Shown here piece by piece: positions 12,804 to 20,520 of a DNA stretch of 31,009 nucleotides; position 1 is the first letter of the stretch, and the number at the start of each line of letters is the position of its first letter. The position numbers were made by a program, and so were the translations under genes. The DNA is from a virus. The stretch lies in IMG/VR virus record IMGVR_UViG_3300033153_003975, positions 1 through 31,009 of that record; one strand, given 5' to 3'. Below the pieces are notes generated by a model that was not told the origin of the DNA, did not search any database, and saw nothing but the letters and a program-made list of their open reading frames with translations.

Positions 12804-15640
12804 TGGCTTCATACGGCGCAGAATTACCAGAGGGGATGGTCCTTGACGAACCGCAAGGACAGCCCAAAACATACGGTGCAGAGTTGCCAGAGGGTATGGT
12901 TCTCGATGCGTCTCCAGTGACCAGTGAGGCACAGGCCGCCGCCCCAATCCCAGGGCAGATAGAGCCCATGCCTACAGCTCAACCCGGAGACATCGACCCC
13001 ACAACCCTCAACCCGAACCAGCTTGCTGCATCCGAGGAGCTTGAAAAACGTGGCCTGTTCAAGCGCTTCGTTTCTGGCGGCGTCCACTATTTGCGCCCAA
13101 CGATTGAGGGCGTGGCATCGACCGGGGCGGCAATAGGAGGGACGATAGTCGGAGCCCCGACAGGACCATTCGCCCCAGCAGTTGGCGCAGTGGCAGCAGC
13201 CGGAGCTTATGCCGGGACCAAACAGGCCCTTGACCGCCTGGAGGAGTGGGCCACCCTGCCCGACGAAGTGAAACAAACACCCCCCATGCAGCAGATGAAG
13301 CAGACCATGGAGGATTTTAGAACGGGCCTTACCTTTGAGTTTGGAGGCCCTGCCGCAATGAAACTCTTGCAACATGCAGGAACCGGTGTGGCATCCGGGT
13401 ACAGAAAGATAAGGGATATCGTCAAAAAGAATGCCCCGGCCCTATCTGAAAGCCAAGTATCAGAACGAGCCGCCGAAATTATCACAGAGCATCGTGGGAA
13501 CATAGAGCAGTACGACGTGAACCTTGCCGAAGCCGAAAAGGTATCCAAAGAGATCCCAGGGTTTGAGCCGACGATTGGGCAGAAGACCGGAGACCCCGGC
13601 CTCATCAAGCTGCAACGCGGGTTAGAGACAAAGCCAGGCATTGCCGCCGAACTTGGAGAAACCCAAAAAGCCGGTAACGTCGAAGCGATCCAGGCGTACC
13701 TGAAAAAGTCATTCCCTGGTGGCGCAACAGTTGACGACGTGCTGATGGAATTGGAAACCCAAGGAGCAACCCTGAAGACCGGAAGAAAAGCCGCCGAGAC
13801 AACAGCCAAGGCCAGCGAATCAGCGATACCCACCGAGGCGCCTCAAGTCACCGGGAAGAGGATCACCGAAACCATAGCCGAGACTCAGGCCCCTCTCAAG
13901 AAAATCGAAAAGGAGTATTGGGACAAGGTGCCGGATTACGAGATGGCCCCGAAAGAAACAGAGGCAGCATTCCGGGAGCTCGCCGCCGAACCTTCGAAGG
14001 CTCAAAAAACGGTGCAGTCATATTTTGACGACTACCAGAAAAGGCCGAAGACCATCAAGGGTTTGCAGACTACCGAGCGAGAACTTAATGATGTGATTTT
14101 TGACCCCAATGCGGACCGAACGGTCAAGAGGGCTTTGCGTCAAGTCAAGACGGCAATCAACAAGGACTTTGCCGAACTTGGAGAAGCCGCAGAACGCGGA
14201 GACTTTGCAACCGTCGAAGGTAAAGTTGTTCACCCCCAGAAGATGCAAGAGGAGTTGGCTCAGATCGAGTCAAAAATCGCAACTGAGGGGACCGTCAAGC
14301 CTCCCGAGCCTGACTACGAACTCATCTATAAAGAGCTCCAAGACGCGAAAGTTCCTGGGATTATGCGACAGAAATCCGAAGGCCTGGAAGGGTGGAATGA
14401 CCGTATTGAGATTCAGCACAAAAAAACATTCAAGCGGCCTATCCCGATGGCCGAAGCTGTTAAGCCACCACACATCGCAACGCTTGAAAAACGAGCCGAG
14501 GCCCTAAAGGAAACCATCGACAAAGCAGAACCAGCCCAAAACGCAGCCATCGCATACGCAAACGCAAAAGCCTTCAGCAAAAGTCAGATCACCGACAAAT
14601 TCAGAAAGGGTGTTGTTGCCGAACTTGAAGCAGAGGGCACATACCAAGCAGGTAAAAAACTCCCCGCCGAGGCAAGACCTAAAAAGCTGATGGACGTGGA
14701 AAGCGCCGACAAGTTTATAAATGCCGTCGGGAAAGACAAAGCCTCCGATATCATGCTTCGCCACTACGGTGACGACATGGCAAGCAAAGTGAGATACGAC
14801 AAAAACGGATTGGTTGAAAGCGCATCGTTGTCAAGATGGCTCGGCAAGAACAAGCGGGTCTTGGAACGCTACGGGATCGAGAAGGACTTCAAGACCGCAG
14901 AGCAGGCCCACAAAACTATGCAATCGGCAAGGATAGCAGAGGTAGAGTTCAACAACTCGATTGCTGCCAAAATGCTAAACTCAGACCCACAGAATGCCAT
15001 CAAAAGAGCTTTCGAGGGGGGCGAGGGTATCAGCGGCCAGAACACCCGGGCAATTATGGAAAACCTTGTCAAGAGAGTTGAAGGAAACCCGGCAGCACGA
15101 AAAGGACTCGAAAACGGCTTCAAGGATTTCATGTATGAGCAGGCGAAGACCACAGCCGAAACGCTTAAAGGTGATTCTACGTTAAGCAAGGCCACCATGG
15201 ACAAGGCAATGCGACGGTTCGCCCCGGCCCAGGCCGTCCTATACAAAGGCCAACCCGACAAGCTCAAAGCCTTGAAAACCGTCCAAAAAGCCCTGTTAAT
15301 CATGAATCGAACGGCAAAGGGCGTAACGGGTGGATCTGATACCGCCGAAAAGGTTGGAGTTGTTGCAAGCGTACTACACTCAATCGCCATGACCCCAGGG
15401 GTAAGTCACACGGTGAAGCTTTCTAAGATCGGGCTTGGGATGCTCAAAAACCTAAACGAGCAGGAAGTCACCGACTTTACGGCAAGGCTTCTTCACGACC
15501 CGGACGCGGCCAAGATCATCAGCAAGGCAGCAGGCAAAAACCCACCCGTCGCAAAGATCAAAACTGAGCTGAAAAATTACATGCAAAGAGCGGCAATTTA
15601 TTCCACAAGATCCGCAGCAGCACAGAAGGAGAACAATTGA
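12803..15640 (+). CDS. Large DNA ejection protein, P22 gp16-like
   Basis: A 945-residue protein, third in the ejection cluster and much longer than P22 gp16 (609). The N terminus has two near-identical copies of YGAELPEGMVLD (residues 4-15 and 24-35). A Gly/Ala-rich hydrophobic region (residues about 98-140, for example GVASTGAAIGGTIVGAP) could insert in a membrane. Long charged helices follow, and the C-terminal third is Lys/Ala-rich. No lytic transglycosylase or other enzyme motif is apparent. Its ATG overlaps the preceding stop (TAATG). It probably acts in DNA transfer across the host envelope. Confidence 0.72.
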   Translation: MASYGAELPEGMVLDEPQGQPKTYGAELPEGMVLDASPVTSEAQAAAPIPGQIEPMPTAQPGDIDPTTLNPNQLAASEELEKRGLFKRFVSGGVHYLRPTIEGVASTGAAIGGTIVGAPTGPFAPAVGAVAAAGAYAGTKQALDRLEEWATLPDEVKQTPPMQQMKQTMEDFRTGLTFEFGGPAAMKLLQHAGTGVASGYRKIRDIVKKNAPALSESQVSERAAEIITEHRGNIEQYDVNLAEAEKVSKEIPGFEPTIGQKTGDPGLIKLQRGLETKPGIAAELGETQKAGNVEAIQAYLKKSFPGGATVDDVLMELETQGATLKTGRKAAETTAKASESAIPTEAPQVTGKRITETIAETQAPLKKIEKEYWDKVPDYEMAPKETEAAFRELAAEPSKAQKTVQSYFDDYQKRPKTIKGLQTTERELNDVIFDPNADRTVKRALRQVKTAINKDFAELGEAAERGDFATVEGKVVHPQKMQEELAQIESKIATEGTVKPPEPDYELIYKELQDAKVPGIMRQKSEGLEGWNDRIEIQHKKTFKRPIPMAEAVKPPHIATLEKRAEALKETIDKAEPAQNAAIAYANAKAFSKSQITDKFRKGVVAELEAEGTYQAGKKLPAEARPKKLMDVESADKFINAVGKDKASDIMLRHYGDDMASKVRYDKNGLVESASLSRWLGKNKRVLERYGIEKDFKTAEQAHKTMQSARIAEVEFNNSIAAKMLNSDPQNAIKRAFEGGEGISGQNTRAIMENLVKRVEGNPAARKGLENGFKDFMYEQAKTTAETLKGDSTLSKATMDKAMRRFAPAQAVLYKGQPDKLKALKTVQKALLIMNRTAKGVTGGSDTAEKVGVVASVLHSIAMTPGVSHTVKLSKIGLGMLKNLNEQEVTDFTARLLHDPDAAKIISKAAGKNPPVAKIKTELKNYMQRAAIYSTRSAAAQKENN
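12809..12910 (+). repeat. Tandem peptide-coding repeat YGAELPEGMVLD x2
   Basis: Two copies of the same dodecapeptide are encoded about 60 bases apart at the start of the large ejection gene. The DNA copies differ mainly at third codon positions, so the protein sequence has been maintained. Confidence 0.7.
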
Positions 15641-17556
15641 TGTTTAAAAAATACTCAAGACTCATAATCACGGCGCTCTTCGTGCTCTTGGTGGCACAGA
15701 GCTCCATTGCCGCAAACCGTGTCGAGCTTTCCACCGGGTACTTCCCGAACCCAGACAAAAGCCGGGCCCTCCCCTTCGCGAAAATTTACGTCGGCATCGT
15801 CGACCTTGACCCTGAGATACTTGCGAACCAAAAACAGATCAGCGTTTTGCAAGAGTCGGGAGCAGAGACACCGGTTCCGCAGCCTCTTCTTACGAACAAG
15901 GGTGGCGTCCCGGTATACAATGGGTCGCCAGTGACCATCCTGGTTGACGGCTCGTATTCGCTCAAGGTTTTGGATAAGGGCGGATCACAGGTCTATTACA
16001 TCCCAAAAAATGCAGAAGCAACGGATGCAAATATAACTGTTGGCACAATCTCAGACTTACGTAACACTGCTGGAGATTTTGAAAACCAAAGCGTACAGGT
16101 TCTCGGCTACTACACCCCAGGGGATGGCGGAGGCGGTCCCCTAAGAATCTGGACAGAAGGCGCTGCGCCTGGAACATATGTCGATAATGGTGGTTCTATT
16201 ATCGAGAACGGTGATGGATCATCAGCATGGGTAACTTCAGACATACATCTAACGGTGAGAGAGTTCGGAGGCGTAGGGGATGGAGTAACAGACGACTATA
16301 ATTCAATTGTAGCATTTTTCGCTTATATCAAAATAGAAGCCGATAAACTAAAAAGCAATATACCGTCAAGCACAGGCCGCGATGTTCTTCTAGTGGCTGA
16401 TATTGGCGGAGTTTACGCGTCTTCAAATCAGATTATTATCGACGATACTGACGGCGTAAATATTGTAGGTGGGTCGATAATCGCTATCGCTGGCGGAAAT
16501 CTAACGAAACAAGAAGCTCTTATAAAAATACAAAGTTGCACAAATACGCACCTAAATATCACGGTACAGTGTGAGTTTCTATCGTCAGGTGTTGAATATT
16601 TTGAATCCGGACTTTTTGACATAAAGACACTTGTAATATACGGATGTGGAAAATCAGAGTTTGGCCTTAGAACTGGTCCGCTTGGGTGGTCATCATCTGG
16701 TAAAATATCTTGTAATGTTTTTGGGTGGCGCACAAATAGTTCAGACTTAAACTTTGGAGACAGAACCGCTGACTTGGTAAACATCAGAAATAATGATGTC
16801 ATGCTGTATGAATCACACATAGCCCATGGATTAAAATGCATTACTCTTGAGGGCGGTGGAATACAAGTATTGGGAAACCATATATGGAATGGGAACCTTG
16901 CTGAGGACCCTTTAGGGAATAGGTCTGTTGGTATAGAGTCGTTGGGTGATAAATCTTCCATAATCTCTGGTAATTACATAGATAACTGTATTTTATATAT
17001 CTCACCAAGACATAAAACAATAAACAATAACTGGTTCCTTTCTGGTTCTGGCACAACAACATTAGACGCTTGTATAGTTCTATTCGCAAACAGTTTGACG
17101 TCCACTGCATTTGATGTGTCGATACAAGGGAATAGGGCCAACGGAAAGTATTCACAATTTATTCTTGAAGATGAGACACCCACAGGAAAGTTTATAAATA
17201 CCAACAGGGTGTTGATTAAAGACAATGTTCTTAGAGTGGTAACTGGAGCTTATGGCATCTTGCGTCAGACTATATCCACCCACAAAGTATTCTTTACGAC
17301 TTCTGACTTGAATGTTGACAATGTTCTTATTGTTCCGATAGATGAATATGTTCTGTTCGCTGGGTCAAATCAAAGGATTTCGGCATCGGCATCATTCCAA
17401 GATCTATCTGGTGTGTCTACTTCAACCCAGAATGTTCTTTGGGCAAGGCACGACCTTGCATTGAAACAAATAGCAATTAAGATGTCTGGTACAGATGGCG
17501 GCGAGATTGTTTTATACCTTGATAATTCTGGAAACTTTTTAGTCCAGAATATTTAA
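15640..17556 (+). CDS. Tailspike with P22-type head-binding domain, pectate-lyase-like helix and signal peptide
   Basis: A 638-residue protein at the end of the late operon, the usual tailspike position. Residues 25-115 match the P22 gp9 head-binding domain (AKIYVGIVDLDPEILANQKQ, VPVYNGSPVTILVDGSYS, GSQVYYIPKN). A linker follows (VLGYYTPGDGGGGPLRIW), then GVGDGVTDD (residues 211-219), the start of a pectate-lyase-like parallel beta-helix that would bind or cut surface polysaccharide. Unusually, residues 1-24 form a typical Sec signal peptide: FKKYSR, LIITALFVLLVAQ, SSIA before ANRV. The start ATG 15640 overlaps the upstream stop (TGATG) and has AAGGAG, so the signal is probably translated. 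From about 16.3 kb the DNA is clearly more AT-rich. Confidence 0.85.
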   Translation: MFKKYSRLIITALFVLLVAQSSIAANRVELSTGYFPNPDKSRALPFAKIYVGIVDLDPEILANQKQISVLQESGAETPVPQPLLTNKGGVPVYNGSPVTILVDGSYSLKVLDKGGSQVYYIPKNAEATDANITVGTISDLRNTAGDFENQSVQVLGYYTPGDGGGGPLRIWTEGAAPGTYVDNGGSIIENGDGSSAWVTSDIHLTVREFGGVGDGVTDDYNSIVAFFAYIKIEADKLKSNIPSSTGRDVLLVADIGGVYASSNQIIIDDTDGVNIVGGSIIAIAGGNLTKQEALIKIQSCTNTHLNITVQCEFLSSGVEYFESGLFDIKTLVIYGCGKSEFGLRTGPLGWSSSGKISCNVFGWRTNSSDLNFGDRTADLVNIRNNDVMLYESHIAHGLKCITLEGGGIQVLGNHIWNGNLAEDPLGNRSVGIESLGDKSSIISGNYIDNCILYISPRHKTINNNWFLSGSGTTTLDACIVLFANSLTSTAFDVSIQGNRANGKYSQFILEDETPTGKFINTNRVLIKDNVLRVVTGAYGILRQTISTHKVFFTTSDLNVDNVLIVPIDEYVLFAGSNQRISASASFQDLSGVSTSTQNVLWARHDLALKQIAIKMSGTDGGEIVLYLDNSGNFLVQNI

Positions 17557-17575
17557 AGAAACGTATATTAAAAAT

Positions 17576-17599
17576 CCCCGGCTTACCCTTAAGCCGGGG
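17576..17599 (-). terminator. Terminator between convergent late and early operons
   Basis: Ten-base stem CCCCGGCTTA/TAAGCCGGGG with a 4-base loop (CCCT). On the minus strand it is followed by ATTTTTAATA, giving a U tract for the early operon. The + strand side lacks a T tract, so late transcripts may be stopped less efficiently. Confidence 0.8.
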
Positions 17600-17605
17600 C
17601 CAAAC

Positions 17606-18298
17606 TCAAACCGCCATCCCAACCCCTTCCGTCACAAACCGCATCCACTCAGACGACCACTTAGCCCCGTTCTCATGCGTGCAAATTGCCCTCACATATT
17701 CAGCAATAGCAACCTGAGATTGCATATTCCAGCACTTTCTATTCACCATCTTTTCCACGTGCCTGATGTATGCCATGGTATCGTTATTGTCTGAGGCCGG
17801 TGCCCACCGCTTGATCACCTGTTCCGGATTTTTCAACCCGTGCTTGTCCCGGTACGTGATCAGGATTTTAGCCATGGCCCGGATGCCATAGACCATCTCG
17901 GTAAACTCTTCAAAATCTGGATCCCAATCACCTTCCGCCTCACCGTCCCACGCATAGTCGGTGTATTGATTTTCACGGATATTCCCAGGGTTGTTGTTGC
18001 GGATGCCCCGCGGCTTGTCTTTCATGTCTTCAACCTCCATCCCCAAATTAACAGCAAGTCTTTTCGTCTTGATCGCTTTCCACTCATCCACTAAATCTGC
18101 GTCAAAAATAATCCTCATCTGCGCAAGCATTATTTCAACGTCAGCCAACTCTTCTTCTACCGTGCTCTTGTCTGTCCTGCACCGGTGCCTTCGGTTGATC
18201 GCGCTCAAAAGCTCGCCCATCTCTTCGATGAGCATTCCAACCTGAGATTCTTCACCCCAAGTGTCAGCGGCTCTTTTGTATACGTCTCCTCCCATCAT
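17606..18298 (-). CDS. MazG-like pyrophosphohydrolase fused to a peptidoglycan-hydrolase-like domain
   Basis: One 230-residue frame holds two unrelated domains. Residues 5-85 look like MazG nucleotide pyrophosphohydrolase: LIEEMGELLSAI (E25, E26, E29) and EEELADVEIM (E50, D53), the metal-binding helices. Residues 92-230 begin PRGIRNNNPGNIR and continue GIRAMAKILITYRDKHGL and VIKRWAPASDNN, the signature of a phage muralytic or virion-associated hydrolase family. An internal ATG at 18025 has GGAGG eight bases upstream, so a free 139-residue hydrolase may also be made. It is the last gene of the early operon and the only endolysin candidate seen here. The start overlaps the RuvC-like stop (ATGA). 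Confidence 0.72.
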   Translation of the reverse strand: MMGGDVYKRAADTWGEESQVGMLIEEMGELLSAINRRHRCRTDKSTVEEELADVEIMLAQMRIIFDADLVDEWKAIKTKRLAVNLGMEVEDMKDKPRGIRNNNPGNIRENQYTDYAWDGEAEGDWDPDFEEFTEMVYGIRAMAKILITYRDKHGLKNPEQVIKRWAPASDNNDTMAYIRHVEKMVNRKCWNMQSQVAIAEYVRAICTHENGAKWSSEWMRFVTEGVGMAV

Positions 18299-18771
18299 GC
18301 CCCCTGTTTGTCAATATACGTTACAGCAAGCGCCCAGCTTTGCCATTCATCATTTGCGATCTTATACCCACCATAAACCGGGTTGTCTTTCTTCTTAGTC
18401 GGCTTCGGCCCGAAACGGTCAATTAGGGCCTGTCTGATGTGGCTGTCTGTTGCGATGTGCCGGTGGCAGATGTGTTTTTTGATTTCTACCCGTGGTATAT
18501 ATTCAGCTTTTACACCTGACGACATTAACCACGCTTGCTCAAATCGACCGCACCAGACACATGTGTCAAATATCTCTTGGCCTACAGTTTGTCCGTACGA
18601 TCTTATTTGCTCGATTACGAGGTCTGATTTTTCAAAGGTAGGCCACGAATGTTGGAGCCTCCACAGCAATCTCTCGTTGTCGTCTTTGGTGGATAAAAGT
18701 ACAGTCTCACCATCCCAAATCACCAAACCGCTTTCCGTGGTACCCGGATCAATCGCTATTACCGTAGTCAC
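18295..18771 (-). CDS. RuvC-like Holliday junction resolvase
   Basis: A 158-residue protein with RNase H-fold nuclease features: VIAIDPGTTESG (D8), DLVIEQIRSYG (E54), and IANDEWQSWALAV (D141) near the C terminus, matching the acidic triad of RuvC-type resolvases of phage and poxvirus type. It would cut branched DNA made during replication and recombination before packaging. I chose GTG 18771 because it overlaps the preceding stop (GTGA) after TGGGGGTGT. It is followed by the MazG fusion with an ATGA overlap. Confidence 0.78.
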   Translation of the reverse strand: MTTVIAIDPGTTESGLVIWDGETVLLSTKDDNERLLWRLQHSWPTFEKSDLVIEQIRSYGQTVGQEIFDTCVWCGRFEQAWLMSSGVKAEYIPRVEIKKHICHRHIATDSHIRQALIDRFGPKPTKKKDNPVYGGYKIANDEWQSWALAVTYIDKQGA

Positions 18772-19078
18772 ACACACCCCCAAGTCCGACCCTCAAGCGC
18801 CATCTTAAGCGTATCAAAACAGCATGTGAGGTCATGGTCTTTTTTGAATTTCATGATGTAGTCTCGTTTAAGTCCAAAACATGATACAATATTTTCGTGG
18901 TTCCGTCCCTTGACATTCCAAGCCATTCCGCAGCCGCCGCAATGGTCCCAAGGCGCAAATACGTCTTGTGGACCATCTCTGTGATGTATTCGAAACCTGC
19001 AGCTTCGGCATCCTCCCGCCAATCGCCAGGGTGATTCCATTGGCGGCTGGAATCAAGCGCGGCATAATCTGGCATCAT
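18768..19078 (-). CDS. HTH-like protein split over two frames (candidate frameshift)
   Basis: Frame 1 starts at ATG 19078 (ATGA overlap with the upstream gene) and reads EAAGFEYITEMVHKTYLRLG, then TIAAAAEWLGMSRDGTT, a helix-turn-helix-like stretch, ending ETTS at 18851. Frame 2 (-1) carries KRDYIMKFKKDHDLTCCF and LKMALEGRTWGCV to the stop at 18768. The upstream neighbour, a single intact frame, has YITEAAEGLYLEYG then GETWGDVV at its end, so both halves resemble one protein. The frames overlap at GACTTAAACGAG; CTTAAAC is close to a slippery heptamer. Otherwise frame 2 could start at ATG 18854, overlapping the frame 1 stop (ATGA). Confidence 0.55.
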
Positions 19079-19494
19079 ACCACATCCCCCCAAGTCTCAC
19101 CCCTCAGCATAGACCTCATGCAATTATTTGAAATATCAACCCCCAAGATAACCTTCAGCGCATCGCAATATCGATGATCAACGCTGACCCCATCCCACAC
19201 AAGCTTAGCCTTCCTGACCATGTCCTCGTTTAGCTTGTATGCGTTTTCACGCCTACCTCCGACCTTTTTCTTGTTTCTCACAATCCCGATATATTGGAGC
19301 ACCCTGGCAAACCCTGGTTGGCTCATCTCCATCATCTTAGCGCCCTTCACGACCCCATACTCAAGATACAAACCTTCAGCTGCTTCGGTGATATATTTAT
19401 ACCCATACTTTTCAGCGAGAGCCTTTTTATCTGCCTTATACGCGAAGGATCTCCCCGCGTCCAACGTAAGATAATCTCGTTCACTTTTCATCAT
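19075..19494 (-). CDS. HTH-like DNA-binding protein
   Basis: A 139-residue protein from ATG 19494 (GGGAGGGG seven bases upstream), overlapping the RMF-like gene by 14 bases. The core (KYGYKYITEAAEGLYLEYG, VVKGAKMMEMSQPGFARVLQ) looks like a helix-turn-helix in which GVVKGAKMMEMSQPGFARVL would be turn and recognition helix. A basic segment (RNKKKVGGRREN) follows and the end reads MRSMLRGETWGDVV. It shares the layout of its downstream neighbour, so the two are probably paralogues. A role in phage gene control is likely but not shown. Confidence 0.6.
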   Translation of the reverse strand: MMKSERDYLTLDAGRSFAYKADKKALAEKYGYKYITEAAEGLYLEYGVVKGAKMMEMSQPGFARVLQYIGIVRNKKKVGGRRENAYKLNEDMVRKAKLVWDGVSVDHRYCDALKVILGVDISNNCMRSMLRGETWGDVV

Positions 19495-19675
19495 CACATC
19501 CCCTCCCATTCTCGCAATAACCGCCCCTGGCAGCTTCCCACCAACCGTCTTCCCACTCTTCACGTTCCATGTCGGATTCCGTGTAAGGGTTTTCACTGTC
19601 CGATTTTCCATTTCTGTTGGCGTCCACTCCTTCCTCGAATGCGGTCATTTTCATATCCTCATCAATCTCCCCCAT
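19481..19675 (-). CDS. Ribosome-modulation-factor-like small protein
   Basis: A 64-residue protein with AFEEGVDANRNGKSDSENPY, then REEWEDGWWEAARGG. The pattern G-x3-A-x2-G, NPY, and R/E-x-W-x2-GW is that of the small RMF-like family, whose founding member dimerises ribosomes in stationary cells; phage versions are common and uncharacterised. The ATG at 19675 overlaps the stop of the PAPS-reductase-like gene (TGATG). The codons upstream of this ATG (HIKKHIGKL) are still in frame and match the N terminus of that upstream gene, a trace of duplication. Confidence 0.55.
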   Translation of the reverse strand: MGEIDEDMKMTAFEEGVDANRNGKSDSENPYTESDMEREEWEDGWWEAARGGYCENGRGCDDEK

Positions 19676-19702
19676 CAACTTGCCGATGTGTTTTTTGATG
19701 TG
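19656..19702. repeat. Direct repeat copy 1 flanking the PAPS-reductase-like gene
   Basis: This copy and the one at 20462-20505 match at 35 of 39 aligned positions plus TCCTC, after a 3-base gap. They share an exact 19-base core, CCCCATCAACTTGCCGATG. All four mismatches are C/T transitions. The copies lie at opposite ends of one gene. Confidence 0.8.
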
Positions 19703-20520
19703 AAAAGCTTTAACTGCCTACTGTCTATAAGTTTCTCATTAGCAAACCTCCTGTCGAGATCTTTAACCGATTCGTAACCTCTAAACCCTTTGTTGTGACC
19801 TGGGATGCTTGCATCCATACTTAGCATCTTGTCCCATATCTCTGGATAATGATCTCTCAATTTCCTCAACTCACCAATCCGTTGAAGCGGGCAACAAAAG
19901 CAAGATACCCTGTCAAACACGTCATAAAGGCCACCCCAATCAAAGCCTTTCAATTTGCAATATCGTATAGCATCGGATTCTGTTACTCCGTACTCAACAA
20001 GAGGGAATCTCCTCTTTTTAGTATTCTTTTGCATCGACTTTGAAACATTTTCATAGCGTCTTGGCTCATCATATGCATAGCCAATGCACTCGACAACATT
20101 GAGAATTGTCTTTGTGTACTTTTTTATCGCGTCAACTTTTTGCCTGGTACACCACCTTCGCATCGGTGACGGCCACCCGTTTCCTATTCTGTGAACTTTA
20201 CCTTTCATGGATCCCTTCCTGGCGATTACCTGGCGTTCATACATCCAATAGTCAAAAGACCTTTCAGGAACCAGACGCACTATTGGAATATCAACCATAG
20301 ACTCAAGCTGATCAAGGTGAACTTGCATTTCTGGAAACTCCCACCCTGTATCAAAAAATACCGCTGAATGTATCTTTTCTCCACGTTCAATCATCATCAA
20401 CAGCATGGCCGTTGAGTCTTTACCCCCAGACAAAGAAACTATTTGATTTTCCACAACCCTCTCCTCAATCTTCCCCATCAACTTGCCGATGCGCTCTTTG
20501 ATGTGCGTCAATTCGCCCAT
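19675..20520 (-). CDS. PAPS-reductase-family protein (ATP pyrophosphatase fold)
   Basis: A 281-residue protein with the PP-motif VSLSGGKDSTAML (SGGKDS at 31-36), HSAVFFDTGWEFPE, RRWCTRQKV (C124) and SCFCCPLQRIGELRKL (C207, C209, C210). This is the adenylating N-type pyrophosphatase fold of PAPS reductases. The three clustered Cys plus C124 may bind Fe-S or zinc, as in DndC-like relatives. Phage members are common but their substrates are mostly unknown; sulfur transfer to nucleic acid or nucleotide is one possibility. ATG 20520 overlaps the helicase stop (TAATG). The 44-47-base direct repeats at both ends suggest it was inserted as a cassette. Confidence 0.8.
   Translation of the reverse strand: MGELTHIKERIGKLMGKIEERVVENQIVSLSGGKDSTAMLLMMIERGEKIHSAVFFDTGWEFPEMQVHLDQLESMVDIPIVRLVPERSFDYWMYERQVIARKGSMKGKVHRIGNGWPSPMRRWCTRQKVDAIKKYTKTILNVVECIGYAYDEPRRYENVSKSMQKNTKKRRFPLVEYGVTESDAIRYCKLKGFDWGGLYDVFDRVSCFCCPLQRIGELRKLRDHYPEIWDKMLSMDASIPGHNKGFRGYESVKDLDRRFANEKLIDSRQLKLFTSKNTSAS
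20462..20505. repeat. Direct repeat copy 2 flanking the PAPS-reductase-like gene
   Basis: Encodes HIKERIGKLMGKIEE at the start of the PAPS-reductase-like protein. Copy 1, read in the RMF-like frame, encodes HIKKHIGKLMGEIDED, so the same peptide N terminus has been duplicated on either side of the gene. Confidence 0.8.

Noticed and set aside
12711-13833. Several minus-strand frames over the large ejection gene
   Set aside because: Repeats such as SGNSAPY come from reverse reading of the YGAELPEGMVLD repeats; the + gene explains the region.
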